A stretch of DNA of 64,000 nucleotides from JBFISM01 sp041608535 (GCA_041608535.1 JBFISM010000002.1:35211-99210), one strand, 5' to 3'. Positions 41,940 to 50,999 are shown, counted from the stretch's first letter. Numbers and translations: made by a program. Notes: generated by a model from the sequence alone, not told the origin.

Positions 41940-43315
41940 GTCGCCGGAACGAGGTGGAACAGCCGCCGGGCATCGAGCGGCTGTTCCGAGATGATGGTGA
42001 ACGACTCGTCCAGATAGCGACGCAGGCTGGTCTCGTCATAGTCGGCGTGGATCTCGTTGCGTCGCTTGTTGGTCGAGAGCTGTTGGGACATCGGGTCATC
42101 GAGCGGTACCCATTCGAGTACGACTGCAGAGTCGAGCGACGCCAGCCACGAGACCACCGAGCGCAAGGGCAGATTCGCCGAGATCACGAGATGATGGAGG
42201 ACGGCGAGCATCAGGGTGAGCCCGGGTCGGGTGCGGTCCCCCAACGACTTGCGTTCGGCACCTCGCCAACCGAGTCCGGGTGACGGATCGGACAGGTTCA
42301 TCACGAGCGGCAAGACGTTGGTCGGTCCCTCGTGGCGCAGACTGCTGTAGAGCGTCTCGACGGTGGCCTCGTCGCCATCGATCGCCACCACGGTGTCGGC
42401 GTGGTCGGCAACGGACCTGGCGAAGTGTCCGTCGTTGGCGCCGAGATCCCAGATCAGCCCATGCCGGCGTTGCGCAGCCGCCCGGAGCACGAATTCGGTC
42501 TTGAGTGAGCGATGCCCGGCGACGTGCTCACATGTGGAGTATTCACTCCACGTGGAGCCGTCCGGCGACCACTCCAGCTTGCCAATCGTCCTCTGCAACC
42601 GTCGCACGTTGGCGAGGATGATCCGCTCGTCGAAGCCTGCCGATGACAGCTCGGAACGGATCGACCGAGCGCCGGTCTTGTCCCCTGCCCTGGCCGGAAG
42701 CACCACGTCGGCGAGCACCCCGGGTTTCAGGGAGCGTCTCGAGCGGAGGAACTCCCGAGCGGTGGGTGCCGAGATACCGTCCAGAGAACCCCGCAACAGC
42801 GGCTGGAATGGCACGCCGGCGTGTGAGCGCAACAGCAGTGGGTACAGGAACTGCTGGCAGAACTGGCGATAGCCGAGCCAGGGCTCCCCGCTCTCGTACT
42901 TCTCGAAGGAGCCGACATCGATGAAGATGGGCGAGCTTCCGACGAACTGGATGTTGTACGGTGTGGCGTCCTTGATGTTCAGCCCGGCGGCGAGTGCTTC
43001 TTCCAGCAGCTCCAGCTGCAGCAGGGCGGCATCGCGCAGCATCGAGAACGACCACTCGTAGGGGTAGCTCCAGAAGGGAATCTTCTCGTGCTGCAGCACG
43101 ATGCCACGGTCTGTCGCGACCTCCTCGGATGCAATCAGCCTCCCGGAGTCGACCCAGCTCTCGTACGGTGCGGCGGTGCGCAGCGCCCGCCACGCCGCCA
43201 GCCCGGTGTCGGAGAGCGCCCGAAAGACCGTGCCATCTCGATGGAAGACGCGGCTCGCCGGGTCGCGGAAGGACCCGGTGTCGAAGTCCCCGTCGGGGAG
43301 AGCTGAGATGTCCAC
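41936..43315 (-). CDS. SAM-dependent methyltransferase with an N-terminal NoeA-like/kinase-like region
   Basis: 459 residues. The C-terminal half has a class I methyltransferase core: LIWDLGANDGHFARSVAD (motif I, DxGAxxG), VVAIDGDEATVETL and LMLAVLHHLVI. The N-terminal half contains EKIPFWSYPYEWSFSMLRDA and LNIKDATPYNIQFV, the latter resembling the catalytic loop of aminoglycoside-kinase folds; the same pair occurs in proteins annotated NoeA-like (nodulation-factor modification). It is the middle gene of the operon, between a 60-residue membrane protein and the membrane sulfatase. A role in glycan or lipid modification is inferred. Confidence 0.8.
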   Translation of the reverse strand: MDISALPDGDFDTGSFRDPASRVFHRDGTVFRALSDTGLAAWRALRTAAPYESWVDSGRLIASEEVATDRGIVLQHEKIPFWSYPYEWSFSMLRDAALLQLELLEEALAAGLNIKDATPYNIQFVGSSPIFIDVGSFEKYESGEPWLGYRQFCQQFLYPLLLRSHAGVPFQPLLRGSLDGISAPTAREFLRSRRSLKPGVLADVVLPARAGDKTGARSIRSELSSAGFDERIILANVRRLQRTIGKLEWSPDGSTWSEYSTCEHVAGHRSLKTEFVLRAAAQRRHGLIWDLGANDGHFARSVADHADTVVAIDGDEATVETLYSSLRHEGPTNVLPLVMNLSDPSPGLGWRGAERKSLGDRTRPGLTLMLAVLHHLVISANLPLRSVVSWLASLDSAVVLEWVPLDDPMSQQLSTNKRRNEIHADYDETSLRRYLDESFTIISEQPLDARRLFHLVPAT

Positions 43316-43318
43316 GGC

Positions 43319-43501
43319 TCAGGAGTCGGTCGACCGCTCCACGGAGGCGTTGGTCGGCTCGGGTGCAGGCTCGGTCTTGGCCGGTCGCTTGATGAGACGG
43401 CGCCCCGTCGACTTCATCAAGACGACGAGACCGGCCGTGCCCCCCAGAATGGTCTGCACGATCAAGCTGCCGGTGCCTGCGTCGAGGTATCCGAGGATCA
43501 T
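43319..43501 (-). CDS. Small membrane protein
   Basis: 60 residues. MILGYLDAGTGSLIVQTILG begins the protein and one helix follows (TILGGTAGLVVLM), then a basic then acidic tail. The GYLDxGTGS start is common to short membrane proteins found beside glycan-modifying sulfatase and methyltransferase genes. GGGAA is about 12 bases upstream of the ATG. Its stop lies three bases before the methyltransferase start, so it heads that operon. Confidence 0.65.
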   Translation of the reverse strand: MILGYLDAGTGSLIVQTILGGTAGLVVLMKSTGRRLIKRPAKTEPAPEPTNASVERSTDS

Positions 43502-43829
43502 GGTGTCTTGCGTTCCCTTGTCTCGATCGGGGGGACCCGCAACGGCGGGTCCAGCCGCGACACTAGCCAGGTTGACGACATACTGAGTTCAACGGAGCGT
43601 CTTCATCCAGCGCTGCTGCCCGCGGGTCAGTGGTTGCAGCCCGGCTAGCTGATGTGCGGCAGGTCACCTCCGCAAGAAACACTGGGCAGACAGCGCGTTT
43701 CCGGTATAGATGTATCCACAGGCGGTGGAAGTGTCTCTTATGGGCACAGAGGGCAACGGTTCGAGATGACTTCACCGAGCGGGGTGACTCGTCCGAATCC
43801 ACATCGGTAGTGTTCTGAGCGGAGGGACC
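43502..43829. other. Divergent intergenic region without a gene
   Basis: 328 bases of noticeably more AT-rich sequence separate two divergent operons. I find no convincing coding region, RNA gene or unambiguous promoter. It holds a long-spaced imperfect inverted repeat: AAGAAACACT at 43674-43683 and AGTGTCTCTT at 43730-43739 (nine of ten pairs), with a TCCAC/GTGGA hairpin between them. It probably carries the promoters of both operons. Confidence 0.5.
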
Positions 43830-46800
43830 ATGCCGGGCGTGTTGGAGAACAGCTCGTCAGCGACCAGTCGTGGCCGGGGGGACACGATCATTGGCGAAGA
43901 TGCGGTTGCGCAACTGAATGCGTTCATCCCGATGGATCGCCGCGCCGTCGGTCGCGTCGACCGTGGCAGCGGCGAGCGTATGCGCGGAGCTGCGCTCTAC
44001 GCCGACGTGTCCGGGTTCACCCGGCTGACCGAGCAGCTCGGAGCCGAGTACGGTTCGCGCCACGGAGCGGAGCGTCTCACCGAATTCCTCAATGTGGTGT
44101 TCGATCAGCTCATCGAGGTGATCCACCGTCACGGCGGGTGCATAGTCTCTTTCGCCGGCGACGGGATGACGTGCTGGTTTCGCGGACCGTATGCAGGCAT
44201 TGCCGCTACCGCCGCCGCGCTCGAATGCCGGCGTGTCTTTCACCCTCCCGAATACCTCGCGGGGCGTGTTGGGATGAAGCTTGCGGTCACCGCCGGGTAC
44301 GCCAGCAGGCTCATCGTCGGAGACCCGGACGAGTACGTCATGGATGTCTTGACCGGTGAGCTGGTCGATCGCATGGCCGTTGCGGGGCGGCTCGCCGCGG
44401 CCGGTGAGATCGTGATCGGGGCCGAGGTGATGGCGTTTCTCGGCGATCTGCTCCCGGCGGCATCGTGGCGCAAGGACTCGTTGCGTCTCGCCGACCGGCG
44501 GACACCGGAAGGCGAGTCCTTCGTCGTGCTCGGAGACGGGGTCGAGTCGATTCCCGACGACTCGGAACCCCTCGAGGCTGCGATGTGGGAACCGGAGGAG
44601 ACCCAGTCTTGGGTCAACCGGGCGGTCTATGAACGAATCGTCCGCGGCGACATGGAGTTCGTGTCCGAGTACCGCCAGGTGGCGACTCTGTTCGCTGCAT
44701 TCGGAGGCATCGATTACGACACCGATCTGGAGGCGCCAGGCAAGCTCGATCGATTCGTGCGTCGTGTCCAGCAGGTGCTGGAGCGCTACGAGGGTTATCT
44801 CGCTCAGCTCATCGTCGGTGACAAGGGCAGCTACTTCTACGCATCGTTCGGTGCCCCATCGGTGCACGAGGACGATGCGGAGCGAGCAGTCTTCGCCGCC
44901 CTGGACATCCTCGACATCGCTGCGGAGCTGCAGTTCGTCACCGATATCCGAGTCGGGATTTCGACGGGGATGATGTGGTGTGGGCTCATCGGCGGTTCGA
45001 GCCGCCACACCTATGGCGTCATCGGCGAAGCCGCGAATCAGGCGGCACGGCTCATGGAGCAGGCACGACCGGGCCAGGTACTCGTGAGTGTCGCGATCGC
45101 GGACCGCACGGAGGCTCGCTTCGACTTCGAGGCAGGGCCCCGCGGAGCAGCCGGGCACCCGGCTCATCTCGTCGCCGGGGTCAAACCGATCATCGAACCC
45201 GTGCGACGGGCATCACCACCGCTCATCGGTCGCGACGATGTCCTGCGTGAGCTGACCGACTGGAGTACGAGCCGACACGAGCCTGCGTTGTTTGCGGTCG
45301 TCGGGGAGGCCGGTATCGGCAAGTCTCGCCTGCTCGCCGAGTTCATCAAGAACACGAACGGTCACGGTGGTCGAGCTGTCTACGGTGCGGGAACCGCCAT
45401 CGAGGCTTCGACGCCGTACTTCGCTTGGAGAGGGATCTTCAGCCAGCTGGTCGCCGGCTCCGGCCCGCAAGCGTGGCGGGAGACGATCGACGAACTCTTC
45501 GCCGAAGAGGGCGTCGACCACTCTCTCGCTGGGCTCCTCAACCCCATACTCCCGGAGCGACTGCCCGGCAGCGAGAGGATCGACATGCTCTCCCGCGAAG
45601 ATCAGGCGGAGACGACGCTCGACCTCATGCTTGCGCTCGTGCGGCGCCGCACGCCGAGCGTCCTCGTGGTGGACGACATGCACTGGGTCGATTCGGCATC
45701 GGGTGCGCTCCTGGGGCGAGTGCGGCGAAACCTTCCCGACTTGAAGATCCTCGTCGCCACCCGCCCGGCGTTGGAGACGGCGATGCCGGAGGACCCGCCA
45801 GGGGCGATCCCGCAGCGCTGGACCGATCAGGACGTCGCTTTCCTGCCGGCCCGACTGCAGTCGCTGCTGGCCGCGGGGGACCGCTGCCTGGTGTTGGGCC
45901 GTCTCACGCCCGGACAGATCGTCACGGTCGGAGCGCAGCGTCTCGGGGTGGCGAGTCTCCCCGACCGGCTACGCCGGGTGGTGGTGGCGCGCGCCGAGGG
46001 CAACCCATTTTTCGCAGAGGAGTTGCTCAGCGGCTTTCTCCACGATGGCCTCATCGAGGTCGAAGACGAGCGAGTGCGCGTCGTCGCTCAGTCGGGAGCG
46101 CTGGAGCACCTTGTCCCGGGACCGATATCGACGCGGCTGCAGACCCGGCTCGCCAGGCTTCCCGAAGACGAGCAGACAACTCTCAAAGTGGCGGCCGTCG
46201 TCGGTGGACCATTCACCGCCGACCTGGTCGCCGATCTCCAACCGCACCCAGAGCCTGCAGATCGTGTTGCCGCTCGTCTGCGCCGGTTGGGGGACCTCGA
46301 TCTACTCACCGTCGACGAAACCGGCATGCGCTACCAGTTCAAGAACCAGCTGATCCGCGACGCCGCCGCCGACCTGCAAGTCACCGCGACGAGCCAGCGC
46401 ATCCACGCAGCTGCGGCGGCGTGGATCGAGACGAACGATCCCGACACGAGTGGGGGTGCGATCCTCGCCCGACATTGGGATCTCGCCGGTGAGCCCCAGA
46501 GGGCGTTGCCATATCACGTCGCCTCGGCGGAGAAGGCGCTTGCCGCCGCCGCCTACGACGAGGCCGTCGACGGCTTCGGCCGGGCGATCGCCATATTCGA
46601 CAGCGGTGTGGTCGACGTTCCGGCCCTGGATGCGGCGCGGTGGCACATGTGGTTGGGGGAGGCTCGGGTGCATCAGCAGGGCGAGGATGAGCGGTTGGCG
46701 CGCGATCATCTCGAGCGTGGCCTCGAGATGATCGGCCAGGGACCGCCTCACGGGCCGGTGTCGATGGCGATCGGACGCCAAGTGGTGCGGCAGTATCTCA

Positions 46801-47984
46801 ATCGAGTGCGACGCCGCGGCACCTCACCCAATGGCAGCGATCCGCTCCTCGCCGAGGCCGCGCGCGCCTGGGAGCAACTGGTGGAGGTGTACTACCTGTC
46901 GGGTGAAGACTTGCGCAGCCTCCATGCCTCGTTCCGGACGTTGAACCTGGCCGAAGCGGCTCGCTCGCCCGCCGAGATGGCGCGGGGCTATGCGACGCTG
47001 GGGACGATCGTCGGGCTGATGCCCCGACCCAAGGCCGCAGAGCGCTATCTGGATCGTGCTCGCACGGCGGCGAAGGCAGCGAAGGACCTGCGCGCCGAGA
47101 TGTGGGTCTACCTCGTTGCCGGCTTCTACTACTCGGGGCGAGGCGAATGGGCCGCGGCGGAGCTGAGCTCGCAGCGAGGAACCGAGCTGGCGCGGCAGCT
47201 GGGCGACACCCGTCGCTACGAAGACGGTGTGTCGCACCTCATGATGGAGGCGCTCCTCCAAGGCAGGCTCGATGAGGCGCTGGGGCACGCTGTCGAGCTG
47301 CGAGATCGCGCTGCAGCGCGCAACGCACGACGCAACCACGCCTATGGCTTGGTCAGCGTCGGTCTCGCCCAAGTCGATCGGGGTCGGTTCGACGAGGCTC
47401 GGGTCGCACTGGAGCAGCTCGATGATCTCGGCTATCGCACGGAAGTGCCGGTTGGCGAGCTGCCTCCGGATCATGAGGGCATTCTTCGTGATTCGCTGGC
47501 GATCGAAACGCTGCTCGAGATGCGTGGCGGTGACCACGAGCGCGGTTTCGAGCTCGCCGTCAAGCTCGCAGAGCGCACCCACGGCCAGCGGCCGTTCAAC
47601 TTCTCCTTCATCGAGCACTACTCGGCGCCGCTCGAGGCCTTCTGTACGGTTGCGTTGGAGCGGCGTGGTGGCAAGGCTGTGGAGCGGCAGACCGACAGGG
47701 CCCTCCGCCGGTTGCAGGCGTATTCGAAGGTGTTTCCCATCGGGCGCCCACGCCTCCTCCTGTGGGAGGGTTGCCGGCAGATCGTCAAAGACAACACCAT
47801 GGGTGCTGTGCAGACATGGAGGGAGGCAGCCGATGCCGCCGCAGAGTTGTCGTTGCGATCCGACGAGGCACGGATCCTCGCCGAGCTGGCTCATGCGGGC
47901 GAAGCCGACGACGCCTCCCGGGCGAACGAGATGCTCGCGGCTACCGGTGCATATGGGGCCACGAGCTTGCACCGACGAGAATGA
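43830..47984 (+). CDS. Tandem adenylate/guanylate cyclase domains, AAA ATPase and TPR repeats in one regulator
   Basis: 1384 residues. The first cyclase domain (about 50-210) has ALYADVSGFTRLTEQL and IVSFAGDGMTCWF with both metal aspartates. The second (about 285-425) has ATLFAAFGGIDYDT, where the first metal Asp is missing, and YGVIGEAANQAARL. A P-loop ATPase follows: VVGEAGIGKSRL at about 491, Walker B VLVVDDMHWVDS at about 611. From about 900 to the end are helical TPR-like repeats. This is the layout of cyclase-coupled AAA/TPR signalling proteins. Only one cyclase domain looks fully active. Its stop overlaps the isoprenoid-synthase-like gene by four bases, so it heads that operon. Confidence 0.85.
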   Translation: MPGVLENSSSATSRGRGDTIIGEDAVAQLNAFIPMDRRAVGRVDRGSGERMRGAALYADVSGFTRLTEQLGAEYGSRHGAERLTEFLNVVFDQLIEVIHRHGGCIVSFAGDGMTCWFRGPYAGIAATAAALECRRVFHPPEYLAGRVGMKLAVTAGYASRLIVGDPDEYVMDVLTGELVDRMAVAGRLAAAGEIVIGAEVMAFLGDLLPAASWRKDSLRLADRRTPEGESFVVLGDGVESIPDDSEPLEAAMWEPEETQSWVNRAVYERIVRGDMEFVSEYRQVATLFAAFGGIDYDTDLEAPGKLDRFVRRVQQVLERYEGYLAQLIVGDKGSYFYASFGAPSVHEDDAERAVFAALDILDIAAELQFVTDIRVGISTGMMWCGLIGGSSRHTYGVIGEAANQAARLMEQARPGQVLVSVAIADRTEARFDFEAGPRGAAGHPAHLVAGVKPIIEPVRRASPPLIGRDDVLRELTDWSTSRHEPALFAVVGEAGIGKSRLLAEFIKNTNGHGGRAVYGAGTAIEASTPYFAWRGIFSQLVAGSGPQAWRETIDELFAEEGVDHSLAGLLNPILPERLPGSERIDMLSREDQAETTLDLMLALVRRRTPSVLVVDDMHWVDSASGALLGRVRRNLPDLKILVATRPALETAMPEDPPGAIPQRWTDQDVAFLPARLQSLLAAGDRCLVLGRLTPGQIVTVGAQRLGVASLPDRLRRVVVARAEGNPFFAEELLSGFLHDGLIEVEDERVRVVAQSGALEHLVPGPISTRLQTRLARLPEDEQTTLKVAAVVGGPFTADLVADLQPHPEPADRVAARLRRLGDLDLLTVDETGMRYQFKNQLIRDAAADLQVTATSQRIHAAAAAWIETNDPDTSGGAILARHWDLAGEPQRALPYHVASAEKALAAAAYDEAVDGFGRAIAIFDSGVVDVPALDAARWHMWLGEARVHQQGEDERLARDHLERGLEMIGQGPPHGPVSMAIGRQVVRQYLNRVRRRGTSPNGSDPLLAEAARAWEQLVEVYYLSGEDLRSLHASFRTLNLAEAARSPAEMARGYATLGTIVGLMPRPKAAERYLDRARTAAKAAKDLRAEMWVYLVAGFYYSGRGEWAAAELSSQRGTELARQLGDTRRYEDGVSHLMMEALLQGRLDEALGHAVELRDRAAARNARRNHAYGLVSVGLAQVDRGRFDEARVALEQLDDLGYRTEVPVGELPPDHEGILRDSLAIETLLEMRGGDHERGFELAVKLAERTHGQRPFNFSFIEHYSAPLEAFCTVALERRGGKAVERQTDRALRRLQAYSKVFPIGRPRLLLWEGCRQIVKDNTMGAVQTWREAADAAAELSLRSDEARILAELAHAGEADDASRANEMLAATGAYGATSLHRRE

Positions 47985-48940
47985 CGAAGGAACACACCCC
48001 ACCCGGCTTCCCCCACCCGCTCGCGGTCGCCGTGGCTCACGACGTAGCGGTGCGGCTCGACCACTGCGTTGCGCAATGGCTGCCGCACTCGGTCGAGCTC
48101 GTGCGCGCTTGGTGGCGCCGGTTGTACGGGGAAGCCGGTTTGGCGGCAGCGCTGCTGCGCTTGCGGTCGTTCCCATTGCTGCATTTGCCCTTCTGGGCCG
48201 CCGGTGACGACCCGTCGGCAGAACTGCGGCGCACGCTCGCCGATGTCTCTTACTCGTCACTGAGCGGATATCTGTTCATCCGTCTCGTCGACGACGTGGT
48301 GGATGGCGATACCGACACGGACCCCGCCTTGCTCCCGGTGGGGGCGTTGCTGCACTCGGAGTTCTCCGGTGCGTACTCCGCCCTGTTCCCCGCCGACCAT
48401 CATTTCTGGGAGGTGTACCGATCCGGCTGGTATGCAACCGCCGACGTTGCCGTTGCCGATGCTCGTATCGACGACATCGACGTACCCACATTCCGAGCCG
48501 TCTCGGGCCGGAAGCTGGATGCGGCGGTCATTCCCGTGGCGGCGGTGCTGTATCAGACTGACCGTCCCGAGCAGGTAGCGCCGTGGTCGGCTGCCATCAA
48601 GGCACTCGGGCGATGGCAGCAGTTCCACAACGATCTCTTCGACGGCCTCAAAGATCGCACCCACCGCAACGTGACACTGATCACGTCTCGAGGAGAGCGG
48701 CGCCGCCATGTCGGTGAGGACTTCGCCGCGTGGTTCCTACGCGAAGGCTTCTCATGGGGAGTGGCGCATCTCGCTGAGTTGGGTGACGAGGTCGTGGCAG
48801 CGACCGAACGCCTCGACTCTTCGGGTCTGTCCGAGTACGTGCGGCTGCGCTTCGAAGACGTGGAGGAGAGGATTGCGACGACGTCGACGAGCCTCGGTGC
48901 AGTTCACCGTCTCGTCGGGGCGTTGCAGCGGCGGGAATGA
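47981..48940 (+). CDS. Class I isoprenoid/terpene synthase-like enzyme
   Basis: 319 residues, all helical. LFIRLVDDVVDGDTD at about 98-112 holds a DDxxD metal-binding motif, and QQFHNDLFDGLKDRTHRN near 212-229 a second NDxxD motif, 112 residues later, the spacing expected of the isoprenoid-synthase fold. The first segment resembles the squalene/phytoene-synthase and prenyl-transferase branches, but the sequence fits neither closely. Substrate and product are unknown. The ATG overlaps the stop of the cyclase regulator. Downstream come a Nif11-like small protein and a terpene-cyclase-like protein whose N-terminus is related to this one. Confidence 0.7.
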   Translation: MTKEHTPPGFPHPLAVAVAHDVAVRLDHCVAQWLPHSVELVRAWWRRLYGEAGLAAALLRLRSFPLLHLPFWAAGDDPSAELRRTLADVSYSSLSGYLFIRLVDDVVDGDTDTDPALLPVGALLHSEFSGAYSALFPADHHFWEVYRSGWYATADVAVADARIDDIDVPTFRAVSGRKLDAAVIPVAAVLYQTDRPEQVAPWSAAIKALGRWQQFHNDLFDGLKDRTHRNVTLITSRGERRRHVGEDFAAWFLREGFSWGVAHLAELGDEVVAATERLDSSGLSEYVRLRFEDVEERIATTSTSLGAVHRLVGALQRRE

Positions 48941-48991
48941 GCGCACGCACGGCGCCTGCCCGCCCCATATGATTCGACCAAAGGAGGACTG

Positions 48992-49228
48992 ATGAACGAA
49001 GCGAACGACCTGTTCAGACTTCTCGATCACGGGATCAACAACCCGGATTGGGCCGAGAAGCTGCATGCGGCCACCCACGGCGGTACCAGTGAGGACATCG
49101 CGGCGTTGTTGGGCGAGGCAGGGATCTCCTCGAGTCCCGACATCGAGCGTGCGCTGCGTGATGTGTCGTGGGCGGAGTTGACCGCGCTGGCACGCGCCTT
49201 TGGGGGCCAGCAGGCGCTGATCAACTGA
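48992..49228 (+). CDS. Nif11-like small protein, possible leader or carrier peptide
   Basis: 78 residues. The sequence follows the Nif11/N11P leader pattern: an N-terminal helix with DLFRLLDHGINNPDWAEKL, an AALLGEAGI motif, an amphipathic DIERALRDVSWAELTALA, and then AFGG at 69-72. In known RiPP precursors a protease cuts after such a Gly-Gly. Here only six residues (QQALIN) remain, so a classical core peptide is absent. It could instead be a small subunit or carrier for the flanking terpenoid enzymes. AAAGGAGG just before the ATG is an excellent ribosome site, which argues for high expression. The next gene begins one base after its stop. Confidence 0.5.
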   Translation: MNEANDLFRLLDHGINNPDWAEKLHAATHGGTSEDIAALLGEAGISSSPDIERALRDVSWAELTALARAFGGQQALIN

Positions 49229-49229
49229 C

Positions 49230-50999
49230 GTGCAGCGGGTCGAACCGGCAGCGGAACAAGCCGCTGCCGGTGTCATCGGTGAGCTGTGGGACGACATCGC
49301 CGATGAGCTGGCCGGGCAGGCAGAGCCTGTGGCGGAAGCGGGCCGGTTGTTGCTCGCCCGGCTGGCGGCTCGCTTCTCCGCCGACGGTTCGGTTCGTTCC
49401 GTGCTCGCCGATCCGACTGAGAACCCGATCGTCCACATTCCGCTCTGGCTGGCAAACCGCCACGGAAAGAGCAAGCAGACCGCCACAGCCATCGCCCGAG
49501 CCGCTTTGGCCAAGTTCTGTGCGACCGCCGCAGCATCCGATGCGGAGATGCCCGAAGCCCTGGTCGCCTGTGCGCTGAGATACGGCACCCGATCGCTCCC
49601 GATACGGCTGCGCCGGCCGGCGACGGCCCAGGCCGAGGAGCACTTCGATGACGCCATGGTGGCGCTGTTCCCGTTCGTCGCCCGGCTGTGCGAGGTCTGG
49701 CTGGATCATCCCGACGTTGCCGCGGCCTGCCGGGCGCTCGGCGAGGCGCTGCGGTTCGAGCGCGACCTGACCGCGCTGGCAGCTCCCGGAGCCGATATCG
49801 AGACGAGTCTCCCCGCCGGCATCGTGGTCGATCGACTCGGCGGGATGGTTCCGTCCGGACCGCTGCTGCCGGCGCTGGCGATTCCCGCCGTCCGCAATGC
49901 GGTCTTCGCAGCGTGGGACCGTCATCTCGAGACGGCTGCGGCGGCGTGGGCCGGCGTGGCAGAGGCTGCCGGCTGTGTCGCGGGGCTGCGCAGCCGGCGG
50001 CGGTGGTGGGACGACTTGGTTGACGGGTCGCCCGTCTCCCTGCCCCGTGTGACGTGGTGGGGCCGGCATGAGCCGCCGGCCCTCGATAGCACGGCTCGGG
50101 CGATCGCAATGGCTGAGGGCTACCTGACGGGTGAAGGCGCCATCCGCAGCACGTGGATCGAGCAGCGGCGGGGTTTGGGGGGCCGGCAACGGGTCGTCGC
50201 ACCTTTCCCCGCCGGGATGGTGCTCGAGGCACTCGCCAACCACGGCGACGCCGGCGAGCTGATCGACGACCACATCGCAACGTTGCGGTCGCAGCGCTAT
50301 GCGTTCTACGACAGCCCGGAGCTTTCGTTTGTCGACACCGACACGATTGGATCGCTGCTGCGGCTGTATCCGTACTCCTCGCAGGATCCGGTTGTCGGCA
50401 ACGAGGTGCGTGCGCTGGTTGTTGCAGCCTTGTCGGGCGACCCCCAACGGATCCCGGTGTGGATCGAGCCTGCAACGGAAGACAGCTCGATCACGCTGCT
50501 CGGCGAGCATTGTGCGACCATCGAGGCGGGGTTCCTGCGAGGGCTGCTCGTCGCGGACCTCGGGCTCCCGTTCCCGCTGGCTGCGGCCGAGCGGCTGCTC
50601 GGGGACTTCGCCGTTCGCGGTGCGGGAATCTCCGTGAATTATCCGGCTGCGATGCTGCTGGTGGCGGTGCGCCGGCTGCTCGAGGCGTTGGAGCACACCG
50701 GTCCGCCAACAGCGGCCCGTGCGAGTGCGTCGCGGCGGATCTCACTCGAAGCGGCTCGGCTTGCCGGCACCGTCAGCCCGCAGACCGCAGCCTGGCTCGT
50801 GCTGTCCACTCCCCAGGGCGACCAACCGACCCGGCGTGCTTGGCAAGAGACCATCCTGGAGCGCCAGCGGCACGATGGCGGCTGGGATGGCGAACCCCTG
50901 TTCTTCGTCACGGGCATCGACGGCGAGCCCGAGTGGTATCGCAACCGCGCCGTGTCGACGGCGATCTGCTACGAGGCCTTGTCAATGCTCGCCGAATGA
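49230..50999 (+). CDS. Terpene-cyclase-like protein with a degenerate class I-like N-terminal domain
   Basis: 589 residues. Residues about 1-230 echo the neighbouring isoprenoid-synthase-like protein (NPIVHIPLWLANR against FPLLHLPFWAA; ALFPFVARLCEVW against ALFPADHHFWEVY) but have no DDxxD. Residues about 290-580 resemble the alpha-alpha barrels of prenyltransferase/squalene-cyclase proteins: VDTDTIGSLLRL has a DxDT where class II cyclases have the DxDD acid motif, and RHDGGWDGEPLF is a QW-like repeat. It may be a class II-type cyclase or an accessory subunit. GTG 49230 follows the small protein's stop by one base. The protein ends just upstream of a lipoprotein gene. Confidence 0.55.
   Translation: MQRVEPAAEQAAAGVIGELWDDIADELAGQAEPVAEAGRLLLARLAARFSADGSVRSVLADPTENPIVHIPLWLANRHGKSKQTATAIARAALAKFCATAAASDAEMPEALVACALRYGTRSLPIRLRRPATAQAEEHFDDAMVALFPFVARLCEVWLDHPDVAAACRALGEALRFERDLTALAAPGADIETSLPAGIVVDRLGGMVPSGPLLPALAIPAVRNAVFAAWDRHLETAAAAWAGVAEAAGCVAGLRSRRRWWDDLVDGSPVSLPRVTWWGRHEPPALDSTARAIAMAEGYLTGEGAIRSTWIEQRRGLGGRQRVVAPFPAGMVLEALANHGDAGELIDDHIATLRSQRYAFYDSPELSFVDTDTIGSLLRLYPYSSQDPVVGNEVRALVVAALSGDPQRIPVWIEPATEDSSITLLGEHCATIEAGFLRGLLVADLGLPFPLAAAERLLGDFAVRGAGISVNYPAAMLLVAVRRLLEALEHTGPPTAARASASRRISLEAARLAGTVSPQTAAWLVLSTPQGDQPTRRAWQETILERQRHDGGWDGEPLFFVTGIDGEPEWYRNRAVSTAICYEALSMLAE

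Noticed and set aside
43563..43802. 79-codon reverse frame in the intergenic region
   Set aside because: No ribosome site, no conserved pattern, and it lies where promoters are expected.
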